DNA from: Methylobacter tundripaludum SV96
GTDB lineage: Bacteria > Pseudomonadota > Gammaproteobacteria > Methylococcales > Methylomonadaceae
NCBI RefSeq assembly: GCF_000190755.2
Contig: NZ_JH109152.1
Span: 2,737,576-2,801,575 of the forward strand
Length of the DNA stretch: 64,000 nt
Direction of reading: 5' to 3'
Shown here: piece after piece, positions 36,965 to 45,806 of the stretch
Position numbering within the stretch: position 1 is the first letter of the stretch
Layout of the letters: each line of letters begins with the position of its first letter
Position numbers and translations under genes: made by a program
Notes under the pieces: generated by a model
What the model was told of the DNA's origin: nothing
Seen by the model: only the letters and a program-made list of their open reading frames with translations
The model's database searches: none

Positions 36965-37588
36965 ATGCAAACACATTCAACACACTCTCTTGAAGGCACG
37001 GGCTTAAGCTGTATTCGCGATGACCGGGTGTTATTTGAAAAACTGGCTTTTGAATTGGTTTCAGGCCAGGTTCTATTACTGGAAGGCAAAAACGGCAGCG
37101 GCAAGACCTCGTTATTACGCATTTTATGCGGATTCCGTGAACCTGATACAGGTGAAATTAACTGGTGCGGCGACGCGGTAAAAGACAGCCGGTTTTATGC
37201 GCAGATGGCTTATGTCGGCCACTTGGACGGCATTAAAAAAGAACTGACGGTCTTGGAAAACTTAAAGATGTCTGTGGCTTTAAGCAGTGCCGGCCAATAT
37301 TCCATTCATGAAGCTTTAGCCAAAGTGCATTTGGCGGGCTATGACGACATTCTCGTGCAGGCTTTATCCGCAGGCCAGAAAAGACGGTTATCCCTGGCAA
37401 GATTGCTGATTACCGAAAATGTGTTGTGGATTCTGGATGAGCCTTTCACCTCATTGGACAAGCAGGGCATTGCCCTTATCGAAACCTTAATGACCGAACA
37501 TTGCGCTAACGGCGGAATGATTGTTCTTACCTCGCATCATGACATAGACCTGCCTGATGTCGATGTCCAGCGTATTAATTTATCCTGA
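36965..37588 (+). CDS. ccmA: heme exporter ATP-binding protein CcmA
   Basis: ATPase of the CcmABCD complex, which releases holo-CcmE during cytochrome c maturation. 207 aa. Walker A EGKNGSGKTSLLRIL, signature LSAGQKRRLSLARLL, Walker B VLWILDEPFTSLD and switch histidine SHHDI. First gene of the ccm operon, ending where ccmB begins (TGATG overlap). The promoter is likely at or after the upstream repeat element. Confidence 0.95.
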   Translation: MQTHSTHSLEGTGLSCIRDDRVLFEKLAFELVSGQVLLLEGKNGSGKTSLLRILCGFREPDTGEINWCGDAVKDSRFYAQMAYVGHLDGIKKELTVLENLKMSVALSSAGQYSIHEALAKVHLAGYDDILVQALSAGQKRRLSLARLLITENVLWILDEPFTSLDKQGIALIETLMTEHCANGGMIVLTSHHDIDLPDVDVQRINLS

Positions 37589-38262
37589 TGTCTTTATCCC
37601 GTGCATTTTTTGCCGTTATTCGGCGCGACCTGGTTTTGGCTCTGCGACGTCGTTCGGAAATAGCCAATCCGCTGCTGTTTTTTATCCTGGTGATAACCCT
37701 GTTCCCGTTGGGCATCGGTGCGCAGCCGCATTTATTGCAAGCCATTGCGCCGGGGATTATCTGGGTTTCCGCCTTGCTGGCGGCGATGCTGTCGCTGGAC
37801 AGCTTGTTCCGTTCGGATTTTGACGACGGCTCGCTGGAGCAGATTCTATTAAGCCCTCATCCAACGTCGGTACTGGTGTTAGGTAAAATCATCGCGCATT
37901 GGCTGGTGACGGGTTTGCCGTTGTTGATTGTCGCGCCGTTGCTGGCAGTTTTTTTAGGCATGCCCAATCATGCTCTGGGCATCCTGTTGCTAACCTTGTT
38001 GCTGGGAACGCCGGTGTTAAGTCTGATAGGGGCCATCGGTGTGGCGCTAACCGTAGGGTTGCGTCGGGGCGGCATGATTTTGTCGCTGCTGGTTTTACCG
38101 TTGTATGTTCCGGTGTTGATTTTTGCCGGTAACGCCGTGCAAATGGCCGGAAGTGGACTGCCCGTCGATGCACAAATTAATATTTTGATTGCCATTTTAT
38201 TGATGGCCTTGGTTTTAGCGCCTTTGCCGGTAGCTGCAGCATTAAAAATGAGTATTAATTGA
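37588..38262 (+). CDS. ccmB: heme exporter permease CcmB
   Basis: Membrane subunit of CcmABCD. 224 aa with six hydrophobic helices. Family marks are the N-terminal FFAVIRRDLVLALRRRSEIANPLLFF and the conserved DSLFRSDFDDGSLEQILLSP loop. Directly followed (44 nt) by an unrelated di-iron protein gene rather than by ccmC. Confidence 0.96.
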   Translation: MSLSRAFFAVIRRDLVLALRRRSEIANPLLFFILVITLFPLGIGAQPHLLQAIAPGIIWVSALLAAMLSLDSLFRSDFDDGSLEQILLSPHPTSVLVLGKIIAHWLVTGLPLLIVAPLLAVFLGMPNHALGILLLTLLLGTPVLSLIGAIGVALTVGLRRGGMILSLLVLPLYVPVLIFAGNAVQMAGSGLPVDAQINILIAILLMALVLAPLPVAAALKMSIN

Positions 38263-38306
38263 TAATATCTCGTAGAATAATCGAACATATTATCGACCAG
38301 GACTGA

Positions 38307-39206
38307 ATGATGATGGCATCAGCTAAATATTTGTCTGTTTTTGCACCGGCTACCCAGCAACAAAGAAAAGAAAATTTCGACAAGTACTGGGAGTTTTCCC
38401 AACAGCATGGCGGGGAGCTGTTTGAAGACGATAAGGATTTGGCTAAAAAACGTGATCGATTGAAGCATTTTCAGGATAACCCGGTTAAATTGCGCCAGCC
38501 ACTGGCGGATCCTGAGGCGTTTTATCGCAATTACGTTGATATGCAGGACGACCCCAAGTCACTGGATCGCATGACGCTGATGCTGACAGGCATATACAAG
38601 TTTGCCCGGCATGAATGGGTGGGCATTAAAGGCGCATGGGACGCCGTGCCCGATATGGCTCATTCGCATACCGTGGAAGATAAAATCAGTCGCGTGCATT
38701 TGGCCGAGGAATTTTGCCATGTGCGCTTGTTTGATGAAATGCTCCGCACTTGCGGTTTGGATAAAGTGGAGTGGGTTCCTTTAGGGCCGATCAAAGAAAA
38801 GATCTACGAGCAGTTCCCCAAATTGCCCGGCTTTTTAATGGACACTCCGGCTTTCGTCACCGAGTTGATGGGGGTGACGTTCTATTGTCATTTATATCAT
38901 TTGTTTGATGAAGTACTGGCCGATGAACCGGAAGTACGCGACCGTTTAAAAGAATTGCTGGATGAAATTACCATTGATGAAGTGGCGCATGTCGGACAAC
39001 GAAGAAATTTTGTCGGGCCGATAGGCATCAAAGTCTCAAAATGGCTGGTTAAACCTTTTTATACGATGTTCTTTAATGATATTCCTGAAGTCGGGCAATT
39101 GTTTGACGTTGAGCAGATGATTAAAGACGGCGTCGCATTTGATTTTAATGAATTACCTGAGTATATGATTGAACGCAGTTGGATTCCTTCATACTGCAAA
39201 GCTTAA
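38307..39206 (+). CDS. predicted ferritin-like di-iron protein inside the ccm operon
   Basis: 299 aa, no signal peptide or membrane segment. I know no name for it, but it shows a complete four-helix di-iron ligand set: E103 (FARHEWVG), E135-x-x-H138 (HLAEEFCHVRLF), E186 (FVTELMGV) and E225-x-x-H228 (ITIDEVAHVGQRR). The spacing fits ferritin-like oxidoreductases and oxygenases of the AurF/RNR-like class. A conserved-looking aromatic N-terminus (FDKYWEFSQQHGGELFE) has no known role. ATG 38307 has AGGA 4 nt upstream. It lies between ccmB and ccmC on the same strand, so it is probably cotranscribed. A role in heme, iron or oxygen handling is inference from position only. Confidence 0.8.
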   Translation: MMMASAKYLSVFAPATQQQRKENFDKYWEFSQQHGGELFEDDKDLAKKRDRLKHFQDNPVKLRQPLADPEAFYRNYVDMQDDPKSLDRMTLMLTGIYKFARHEWVGIKGAWDAVPDMAHSHTVEDKISRVHLAEEFCHVRLFDEMLRTCGLDKVEWVPLGPIKEKIYEQFPKLPGFLMDTPAFVTELMGVTFYCHLYHLFDEVLADEPEVRDRLKELLDEITIDEVAHVGQRRNFVGPIGIKVSKWLVKPFYTMFFNDIPEVGQLFDVEQMIKDGVAFDFNELPEYMIERSWIPSYCKA

Positions 39207-39243
39207 AAAACAGACTGTCCTTGAACCTTTCGCTAGACTCCCT

Positions 39244-40005
39244 ATGTTTTTAATTCCTGATCCCGTAGTTCGTTTTTTTCACCGCATGGCGTCCCCGCCG
39301 CATTTTTACGCGTTCACCGAACGATTAATGCCGTGGTTGGTGGTTATTTTCCTGCTGCTAACCGCCGCAGGTCTTTACGGCGGATTGTATCTTGCACCGG
39401 CGGATTACCAGCAGGGCGACAGCTATCGTATTATCTATATTCATGTACCCAGCGCCTGGATGTCGTTATTCATTTATATGGTCATGGCGGTTGCAGGGGC
39501 AATAGGCCTGGTCTGGCGCATCAAACTGGCGGAGATTGTGGCGATCAGCAGCGCGCCGGTCGGGGCCAGCTTCACCTTTATCGCGCTGGTGACCGGTTCC
39601 TTGTGGGGCAAGCCGATGTGGGGAACCTGGTGGGTCTGGGATGCGCGGTTAACGTCCGAATTGATATTGCTGTTTTTGTATCTCGGGGTCATCGGGCTTT
39701 ACGGTGCAATAGACGACAAGCGTACCGCGTCCAGAGCCGTGGCTATTTTGGCGCTGGTCGGCGTGGTCAATATCCCGATTATTCATTATTCCGTCGAGTG
39801 GTGGAATACGTTGCATCAAGGCCCTACGGTAACAAAAATGGATAAGCCGTCCATTCATGTCAGCATGCTGATACCGTTGTTGCTGATGGCGGTAGCGTTC
39901 AAATTTTATTACCTGATCGCGATGTTGCAGCGGGCGCGTACCGAATTGTTGCTGCGTGAACGCAATGCGCAGTGGGTTAAGAACATGATCTCGGAGTCAA
40001 AATAA
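39244..40005 (+). CDS. ccmC: heme exporter protein CcmC
   Basis: Presents heme to CcmE. 253 aa, six helices. The WWD domain is intact: LWGKPMWGTWWVWDARLTSE. Flanking histidines are in IIYIHVPSAWMS and IIHYSVEWWNTLHQG. The frame is open from 39169, overlapping the di-iron gene, but ATG 39244 gives a normal-length product. No strong ribosome-binding site is visible; ATG 39286 is another option. Confidence 0.95.
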   Translation: MFLIPDPVVRFFHRMASPPHFYAFTERLMPWLVVIFLLLTAAGLYGGLYLAPADYQQGDSYRIIYIHVPSAWMSLFIYMVMAVAGAIGLVWRIKLAEIVAISSAPVGASFTFIALVTGSLWGKPMWGTWWVWDARLTSELILLFLYLGVIGLYGAIDDKRTASRAVAILALVGVVNIPIIHYSVEWWNTLHQGPTVTKMDKPSIHVSMLIPLLLMAVAFKFYYLIAMLQRARTELLLRERNAQWVKNMISESK

Positions 40006-40163
40006 TGACGATGCAGGAATTTTTCGCAATGGGCGGTTACGCCTTTTATGTCTGGACCTCTTACGGCCTGACCTTAATCGTGCTGCTTGCCAATATTATT
40101 ATTCCGGTGGCGCAACGCAGACAGTTCTTACGTTCCTTGGCGCTCAAGCAAAAACGGCAGTAA
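40005..40163 (+). CDS. ccmD: heme exporter protein CcmD
   Basis: 52-aa single-span membrane protein that completes CcmABCD. Sequence features: MTMQEFFAMGGYAFYVWTSY, hydrophobic LTLIVLLANIIIPV, then basic QRRQFLRSL. Its ATG shares the final A of the ccmC stop codon (TAATG). Length and position are typical. Confidence 0.93.
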   Translation: MTMQEFFAMGGYAFYVWTSYGLTLIVLLANIIIPVAQRRQFLRSLALKQKRQ

Positions 40164-40166
40164 ATC

Positions 40167-40616
40167 ATGAAACCAGCCAGAAAACAGCGTTTAATGCTTA
40201 TCGGCCTGATGGTCATCGGAGCGGGGCTTGCCACCGGCTTCGCGCTTAAGTCCTTTAATGAAAATTTGATGTACTTTTTTTCCACCACCGATGTCGTGGA
40301 AGGCAAGGCCCCAAAAGACACCTTGTTTCGTTTGGGGGGCATGGTCATTAAAGGCTCTGTGGAAAGGCCGAATGACGGATTGATGGTGCGCTTTAAATTG
40401 ACCGATTTCAGCAAGGATGTGACCGTCGAGTACACGGGCATCCTGCCGGACTTGTTCAGGGAAGGACAGGGCATTGTTGCTCACGGCAAGTTAAATGCAC
40501 AGGGCGTTTTTATCGCCGAAGAAGTGCTGGCCAAGCATGATGAAAATTACATGCCACCGGAAGTAAAAGACAGTTTAAAAAACAAATCAGCGCCAGTTAC
40601 AGGCCAAAAATCATGA
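40167..40616 (+). CDS. ccmE: cytochrome c-type biogenesis heme chaperone CcmE
   Basis: Periplasmic heme chaperone anchored by one N-terminal helix. 149 aa. The heme-attachment histidine lies in VLAKHDENYMPPEV. LFRLGGMVIKGSV and VAHGKLNAQGVFIAEE form the OB fold. It overlaps ccmF by 4 nt. Confidence 0.96.
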   Translation: MKPARKQRLMLIGLMVIGAGLATGFALKSFNENLMYFFSTTDVVEGKAPKDTLFRLGGMVIKGSVERPNDGLMVRFKLTDFSKDVTVEYTGILPDLFREGQGIVAHGKLNAQGVFIAEEVLAKHDENYMPPEVKDSLKNKSAPVTGQKS

Positions 40617-42559
40617 TTGCAGAGTTGGGACATTTTTCACTGATTCTGGCCTTATGCATGGCTGTTATTTTGGGGATATTGCCGATCATCGGCGCTTCCC
40701 GATCCATATCCGGCTGGATCGCCGTAGCAAGGCCTGCCGCATTTGGGCAACTGTTGTTCATGGTCGTTTCCTACGGCTGTCTGACTTATGGGTTCTTGAC
40801 CCATGATTTTTCGGTCAAATACATTGCGACTAATTCCAATACCGCATTACCGGTTTTGTATCTGGTTTCCGGTGTCTGGGGCGCGCATGAAGGCTCGTTA
40901 TTACTTTGGGCGTTGGTTTTATCCGGCTGGACGGGCTTGGTTGCGATGTTCAGTCGCGCCATTCCTGACGCCACCGTTGCCCGCGTTTTAGGGGTGATGG
41001 GGCTGGTCTCTATCGGTTTTATCCTGTTTTTATTGCTGACGTCCAATCCGTTTGAACGGCTGTTTCCTGCGCCTTTGGAAGGACGAGACTTAAATCCCTT
41101 GTTGCAGGATCCGGGCTTGGCGATACATCCGCCGATGCTTTATATGGGTTATGTCGGTTTTTCGGTGGCTTTTGCTTTTGCCATTGCCGCCTTGCTTGAA
41201 GGTCGGCTGGATGCGGCCTGGGCGCGCTGGTCAAGACCTTGGACCAACATCGCGTGGATGTTTTTAACTATCGGCATCGCCTTGGGCAGCTGGTGGGCTT
41301 ATTACGAGCTGGGCTGGGGCGGCTGGTGGTTTTGGGATCCTGTCGAAAACGCCTCATTCATGCCTTGGTTGGTCGGCACGGCGTTGATCCATTCGTTAGC
41401 GGCCACTGAGAAACGCGGCGCGTTTAAAACATGGACGGTATTGCTGGCGATTTTTGCGTTTTCCTTAAGCTTGCTGGGTACATTTCTGGTCCGGTCCGGC
41501 GTATTAACCTCAGTACATGCGTTTGCCAGCGATCCGGCAAGAGGCCTGTTTATCCTGATATTTCTGGCTGTCGTGGTAGGTGGGTCATTATTGCTGTATG
41601 CGATAAGAGCGCCCTACGTCAAGAGCAGCGCGACCTTCGAATTGGTTTCAAAAGAATCGGCGATATTGCTGAACAATGTACTGCTCGTGGTGACCGCTTC
41701 CAGTATTTTGTTGGGCACCTTGTATCCGTTGGTGATTGACGCGTTGGGCTTGGGCAAGATTTCGGTCGGCCCTCCGTACTTTAATGCCGTATTCATTCCG
41801 TTAATGGCGCCGCTGGCGATTGCCGTGGGCTTGGGCATGTTGTTGCGCTGGAAAAGAGACAATATCAACGTGATTGCCTTGCGGGTGCGCTGGATCGTTT
41901 TGGCCTGTGTTGCCGGCGGATTGCTGATTCCGTTGGGCATGCCATTTTATTCCTGGGGCGCGGTATTGGGCTTAACGTTGGCGTTATGGACGGTTGCCAT
42001 TACCGTGATGTCTTTTGTTGATCGCATGGGGCCGCAGGGATTCTCATGGCAACGGCTGCAAACCGTACCGGCCGGCTTTTATGGCATGACCGTGGCGCAT
42101 CTGGGCATTGCCGTATTTGTGATAGGCATTACCCTGACGTCCGTTTACAGTGTCGAAAAAGATGTCCGTATGGCGCCTGACGATACGCTGGATATGTCCG
42201 GCTATATCTTTGAATTTCATGGTGTAAAACAGACCAAGGGACCTAACTATATTGCCGAGCAGGCTTTTGTAACAGTCAGTTACGAAGGCAGGCAGGTCGC
42301 CAAACTGGAGCCGCAAAAACGGGTTTACCAAGTGCAAAAAATGCCGATGACCGAAGCGGCTATCGATGCCGGATTGTTTCGAGATTTATTCGTTGCGATA
42401 GGCGAACCGCTGGGCGACAAGGGCGCATGGAGCATGAGGATTTATTACAAGTCATTTATCCGGTGGATTTGGCTGGGCGCACTGTTTATGGCGGCGGGCG
42501 GATTGATCGCGGCATGTGATAGGCGGTATAAAGTTGCCAAAATACCAACGGACGAATAA
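40613..42559 (+). CDS. ccmF: cytochrome c heme lyase subunit CcmF
   Basis: Core of the CcmFHI heme ligation complex. 648 aa, about fifteen membrane helices. The WWD domain is present: YYELGWGGWWFWDPVENASF. Histidine-bearing loops occur in LWGAHEGSLLLW, LAIHPPMLYMGYVG and LIHSLAATEKRG. It is normally followed by ccmG; here the TAATG junction leads instead into a NYN-domain gene. Confidence 0.97.
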   Translation: MIAELGHFSLILALCMAVILGILPIIGASRSISGWIAVARPAAFGQLLFMVVSYGCLTYGFLTHDFSVKYIATNSNTALPVLYLVSGVWGAHEGSLLLWALVLSGWTGLVAMFSRAIPDATVARVLGVMGLVSIGFILFLLLTSNPFERLFPAPLEGRDLNPLLQDPGLAIHPPMLYMGYVGFSVAFAFAIAALLEGRLDAAWARWSRPWTNIAWMFLTIGIALGSWWAYYELGWGGWWFWDPVENASFMPWLVGTALIHSLAATEKRGAFKTWTVLLAIFAFSLSLLGTFLVRSGVLTSVHAFASDPARGLFILIFLAVVVGGSLLLYAIRAPYVKSSATFELVSKESAILLNNVLLVVTASSILLGTLYPLVIDALGLGKISVGPPYFNAVFIPLMAPLAIAVGLGMLLRWKRDNINVIALRVRWIVLACVAGGLLIPLGMPFYSWGAVLGLTLALWTVAITVMSFVDRMGPQGFSWQRLQTVPAGFYGMTVAHLGIAVFVIGITLTSVYSVEKDVRMAPDDTLDMSGYIFEFHGVKQTKGPNYIAEQAFVTVSYEGRQVAKLEPQKRVYQVQKMPMTEAAIDAGLFRDLFVAIGEPLGDKGAWSMRIYYKSFIRWIWLGALFMAAGGLIAACDRRYKVAKIPTDE

Positions 42560-43389
42560 TGAACATCAATGAAAACAAGCGATTTGCTTTATTGATAGAT
42601 GCCGATAACGCTCAAGCGAAAGCAATAGATGCGATCTTAACCGAAGCGGCTCGATATGGGGATGTAACTTCACGGCGTTGTTATGGTGACTGGACTCATA
42701 CTCGACTCGGTAGCTGGAAAAGTGTCCTTAATAAACATGCAATTCAGCCTATGCAGCAGTTTGCGTATACCTCAGGTAAAAATGCCACTGATTCTGCATT
42801 AATCATTGATGCTATGGATTTGCTTTATACCGGTAAATTTAATGGTTTTTTTCTGGTTTCCAGTGACAGCGACTTCACTAAATTGGCTACTCGTCTCAGA
42901 GAAGCAGGACTTGAGGTTATTGGAATTGGTAAGCGGTTAACGCCCGAAGCTTTTCGTGCTGCGTGTAATAAGTTTATTTTTACCGAAACCATTATGGATG
43001 ATGAGAACTCTGCAGATGAAATCAAGAAAAATACAAAGTCTGTAGCAACAAGTGCTATTGATTCACAAAATAGTAAAAACACTACTTCGCGTGCATCTCC
43101 AAATGACAAAAACGAGAAATCAGTCAAAATTGTAGACCCATCAAAAGATAAGAACTTAAAAAAGCTGATTAAAGAGGCTATTGAGTCAGCATCTGAAGAA
43201 GATGGGTGGGCGAATTTAGGTGGGGTAGGCTCTTATATTCCGCGTGTGGATAGTTCATTCGATTCTAGAAATTATGGTTTTGACAAACTTGGAAAGTTAA
43301 TCAGATCGCTTGATTATGTAGAAGTACAACAAAAAACTGTTGAGAGCGGATCGAATACTTATATTCGATTTAAAGATTCTAATGATTGA
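42559..43389 (+). CDS. NYN (LabA/DUF88-type) RNase-like protein with OST-HTH/LOTUS domain
   Basis: 276 aa. N-terminal PIN-like NYN domain (residues ~8-150): FALLIDADNAQAKAID, CYGDWTHTRLGSWKSVL, NATDSALIIDAMDLLYTG and FFLVSSDSDFTKLATRLRE, with the acidic residues of a metal-dependent RNase. A hydrophilic linker (~150-200) leads to an OST-HTH RNA-binding domain (LIKEAIESASEEDGWANLGGV...). It is more AT-rich than the ccm genes, suggesting insertion, yet its ATG overlaps the ccmF stop by one base. The RNA target is unknown. Confidence 0.9.
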   Translation: MNINENKRFALLIDADNAQAKAIDAILTEAARYGDVTSRRCYGDWTHTRLGSWKSVLNKHAIQPMQQFAYTSGKNATDSALIIDAMDLLYTGKFNGFFLVSSDSDFTKLATRLREAGLEVIGIGKRLTPEAFRAACNKFIFTETIMDDENSADEIKKNTKSVATSAIDSQNSKNTTSRASPNDKNEKSVKIVDPSKDKNLKKLIKEAIESASEEDGWANLGGVGSYIPRVDSSFDSRNYGFDKLGKLIRSLDYVEVQQKTVESGSNTYIRFKDSND

Positions 43390-43489
43390 AACTGAAATGA
43401 AGCCATATCACTTTATGATATTTTAACGTTGCTGGATAAAACTCCCGATAGTGAATCGTTATTAGAAGAAAAATATATTAAATAAATCA

Positions 43490-44020
43490 ATGCTTAAATA
43501 CATCCTCCCCTTAATATTATTTATCGTTCTAGCGGTATTTCTGGCACTGGGATTAAACCTTCATCCCAGTGAGATTCCTTCGCCGCTGATTAACAAACCG
43601 GCTCCGGAGTTTTCTGCGTCCAAGCTTCAAGCGCCCGAAGAAAAATTAACGCCCGCCGATTTGAAAGGCAAAGTCTGGCTGTTTAATGTCTGGGCATCCT
43701 GGTGTGTATCATGCCGTTCCGAGCATCCGGTACTCAACCAATTGGCCCAAGCCAAAGCCGCCGTTATCGTCGGCTTGAATTACAAGGATGAGCCTGAAGC
43801 CGCCTTAGGTTGGTTGGCGCAATTAGGCAATCCTTACGATGTCAGCATCATGGATCAGGATGGCCGCATCGGCATAGACTGGGGCGTTTACGGTGTGCCG
43901 GAAACCTTCGTGATCGATAAACAGGGCGTGGTTCGATATAAGCATACCGGTCCCGTTACACCTGAAGATGTGCAGCAAGTATTCCTGCCTTTGATCGCCA
44001 AGTTACAAGCCGAAAATTAA
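43490..44020 (+). CDS. ccmG: thiol:disulfide interchange protein CcmG (DsbE)
   Basis: Membrane-anchored thioredoxin that reduces apocytochrome c cysteines or CcmH. 176 aa. One N-terminal helix (ILPLILFIVLAVFLALGL), active site WASWCVSCRSEHP, and cis-proline region GVPETFVIDKQG. About 100 bp of AT-rich sequence separates it from the NYN gene. It overlaps ccmH by one base. Confidence 0.96.
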   Translation: MLKYILPLILFIVLAVFLALGLNLHPSEIPSPLINKPAPEFSASKLQAPEEKLTPADLKGKVWLFNVWASWCVSCRSEHPVLNQLAQAKAAVIVGLNYKDEPEAALGWLAQLGNPYDVSIMDQDGRIGIDWGVYGVPETFVIDKQGVVRYKHTGPVTPEDVQQVFLPLIAKLQAEN

Positions 44021-44493
44021 TGAAGCATTTATCTATCATTTTTCTGTTAATACTGTCCGGCATAGCTTGCGCCGGTGTCGAATTCCGGCAGTTTGCCAAT
44101 CCTGAACAGCAAGAGGCTTATGAAACGCTGACCTCGGAACTGCGCTGTCTGGTCTGTCAAAACCAGACCATCGCCGATTCCAATGCGGAGCTGGCCGCGG
44201 ATTTGCGCCGACAAGTCTACGAAATGCTGCAACAAGGCAAATCAAAGCAGGACATAGCCCAATTTATGACCGATCGATACGGCGATTTCGTTTTGTACAA
44301 TCCGCCCTTTAAGCTCAAGACCGGTCTGTTGTGGATGGGGCCGGTGGTGTTTTTGCTAATCGGTTTGATTGCCGTGTTTTTGTTTGCGCGGCGTAAAAAA
44401 ACCGCCTCCGTCCTGCATTCCAACACAGGGAACGAGAACGCTGAGAAATTGGCAAAAATCCGTAATTTGTTAGAGAAAGGTGATCAGTCTTGA
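44020..44493 (+). CDS. ccmH: cytochrome c-type biogenesis protein CcmH
   Basis: Thiol-redox component of the CcmFHI lyase. 157 aa. Signal sequence (MKHLSIIFLLILSGIACA), redox motif LRCLVCQNQTIADSNAELA (CxxC), PPFKLKTGLLWMGP, and a C-terminal membrane helix. Overlaps ccmI by 4 nt if the TTG start of ccmI is used. Confidence 0.96.
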   Translation: MKHLSIIFLLILSGIACAGVEFRQFANPEQQEAYETLTSELRCLVCQNQTIADSNAELAADLRRQVYEMLQQGKSKQDIAQFMTDRYGDFVLYNPPFKLKTGLLWMGPVVFLLIGLIAVFLFARRKKTASVLHSNTGNENAEKLAKIRNLLEKGDQS

Positions 44494-45806
44494 ATATGCT
44501 ATTTTTGCTTATCGTCAGCGTACTGGTCTTAATCGCTTTTCTGATTGTGCTGCCGCCGTTGTGGAGAATCCCCCCCGCCCCCCCTTTTTCAAAGAAGGGA
44601 GAAAAGGATCCACTCCCCCCTTTAGCAAAGGGGGGCTGGGGGGGATTTGCGGACCAGGATCAGCGTAATATCGCCATTGCCCGGCAACGATTGGCTGAAC
44701 TTAAGGAACAACTGCAAGCAGGCGCATTAACTCAGGCACTTTATGACGAGCAGCTGGTCGAACTTGAACAGGCCTTGAGCGATGATCTCGATATAGATAG
44801 CCATGTCAACGAAGCACCGTCGCAAGGCCGGTGGATAGCGCTGGTACTGGTTTTGGCAATCCCTTTTGTGGCGGGTTCGCTTTATTGGATACTGGGCAAC
44901 TATCAGTCATTAACGCAGGAAAATCAAACAGCGGCGGCAAATCAGGCAGTACCCGAGCTGGAGAAAATGAAAAGCATGGTTGCCGGGCTTGCGGAGCGCC
45001 TGAAAGAACAGCCGGACGATGCGATGGGCTGGACGATGTTAGGCCGGTCCTACAAGTATTTGCAGCAATATCCTCAAGCCGCCGAAGCGTTTGAACACGC
45101 CTACAAGTTAATAGGCGAGCAGCCGGAAATCATGCTGCTTTACGCCGATGCCCTGGCCTTTTCCAACAATGAGCAGCTGGCCGGAAAACCGTCAGAACTG
45201 GTGTTTAAAGCCTTGGCGATGGAGCCCAATAACGTGACCGGCCTGTGGCTGGGCGGCATGGCAAAAGCGCAAACAGGCGATTTTGCAGCGGCAATGGATT
45301 TGTGGACAAAATTGGAAGCGCAGCTGCCTCAGGATTCGGAAGCCCAACGGGAGATACAGGTGCTGTTGGCAAAGCTTGCAACGCAGATGCCGGAAGGCGC
45401 TATTCAAGCGGAAGCAAAACCTGTGCAACCGGTTGCGACACTTCCGCCATCCCCGGCAGTCGCGAGTGTTGATGTTCAGGTGAGCTTGGCGCCCGAGTTG
45501 CAAAAATCGGCCAATCCCGGCGATACCGTCTTTATTTACGCTCAGGCATTATCCGGCCCCAAAATGCCGCTGGCTATCGTGCGTAAACAGGTTTCCGAAT
45601 TGCCGTTAACCGTCAACTTGACTGATGCGATGGCGATGATGCCGACCATGAAGTTATCGAATTTCGAGCAAGTCAAACTGCTGGCGCGCATCTCCAAATC
45701 CGGCGATGCGATGCAACAGCCCGGCGACTTGATCGGCATCATCGAACAGGTAGCGTTGACTGATAAAAGCCTTAAAAAAATAGTCATCAACAGTTCAATA
45801 AAATGA
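44490..45806 (+). CDS. ccmI: cytochrome c-type biogenesis protein CcmI, with repeat-encoded insertion
   Basis: Apocytochrome chaperone of the lyase complex. 438 aa. Membrane helix 1 (LFLLIVSVLVLIAFLIVL), a cytoplasmic loop with coiled coil (AIARQRLAELKEQLQAG), helix 2 (WIALVLVLAIPFVAGSLY), a TPR region (DDAMGWTMLGRSYKYLQQYPQAAEAFEHAY), and a C-terminal domain. Directly after helix 1, 27 residues (beginning IPPAPPF, ending KGGWGGF) are encoded by an 81-bp palindromic element. Start TTG 44490 or ATG 44496; AAAGG is 9 nt before the TTG. Confidence 0.93.
   Translation: MNMLFLLIVSVLVLIAFLIVLPPLWRIPPAPPFSKKGEKDPLPPLAKGGWGGFADQDQRNIAIARQRLAELKEQLQAGALTQALYDEQLVELEQALSDDLDIDSHVNEAPSQGRWIALVLVLAIPFVAGSLYWILGNYQSLTQENQTAAANQAVPELEKMKSMVAGLAERLKEQPDDAMGWTMLGRSYKYLQQYPQAAEAFEHAYKLIGEQPEIMLLYADALAFSNNEQLAGKPSELVFKALAMEPNNVTGLWLGGMAKAQTGDFAAAMDLWTKLEAQLPQDSEAQREIQVLLAKLATQMPEGAIQAEAKPVQPVATLPPSPAVASVDVQVSLAPELQKSANPGDTVFIYAQALSGPKMPLAIVRKQVSELPLTVNLTDAMAMMPTMKLSNFEQVKLLARISKSGDAMQQPGDLIGIIEQVALTDKSLKKIVINSSIK
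44567..44647. repeat. 81-bp C/G-run palindromic element inserted in frame in ccmI
   Basis: Ends are AATCCCCCCCGCCCCCCC and its near-complement GGGGGGCTGGGGGGGATT. Inside are two hairpins built on CTTTTTCAAAG and CTTTAGCAAAG. The length is a multiple of three and the frame is kept. Related to 31136-31169 in rluB. Confidence 0.9.

Noticed and set aside
43390-43489. Small gene between the NYN gene and ccmG
   Set aside because: Only very short open frames occur in this AT-rich 100-bp gap. It may be a decayed tail of the inserted sequence.
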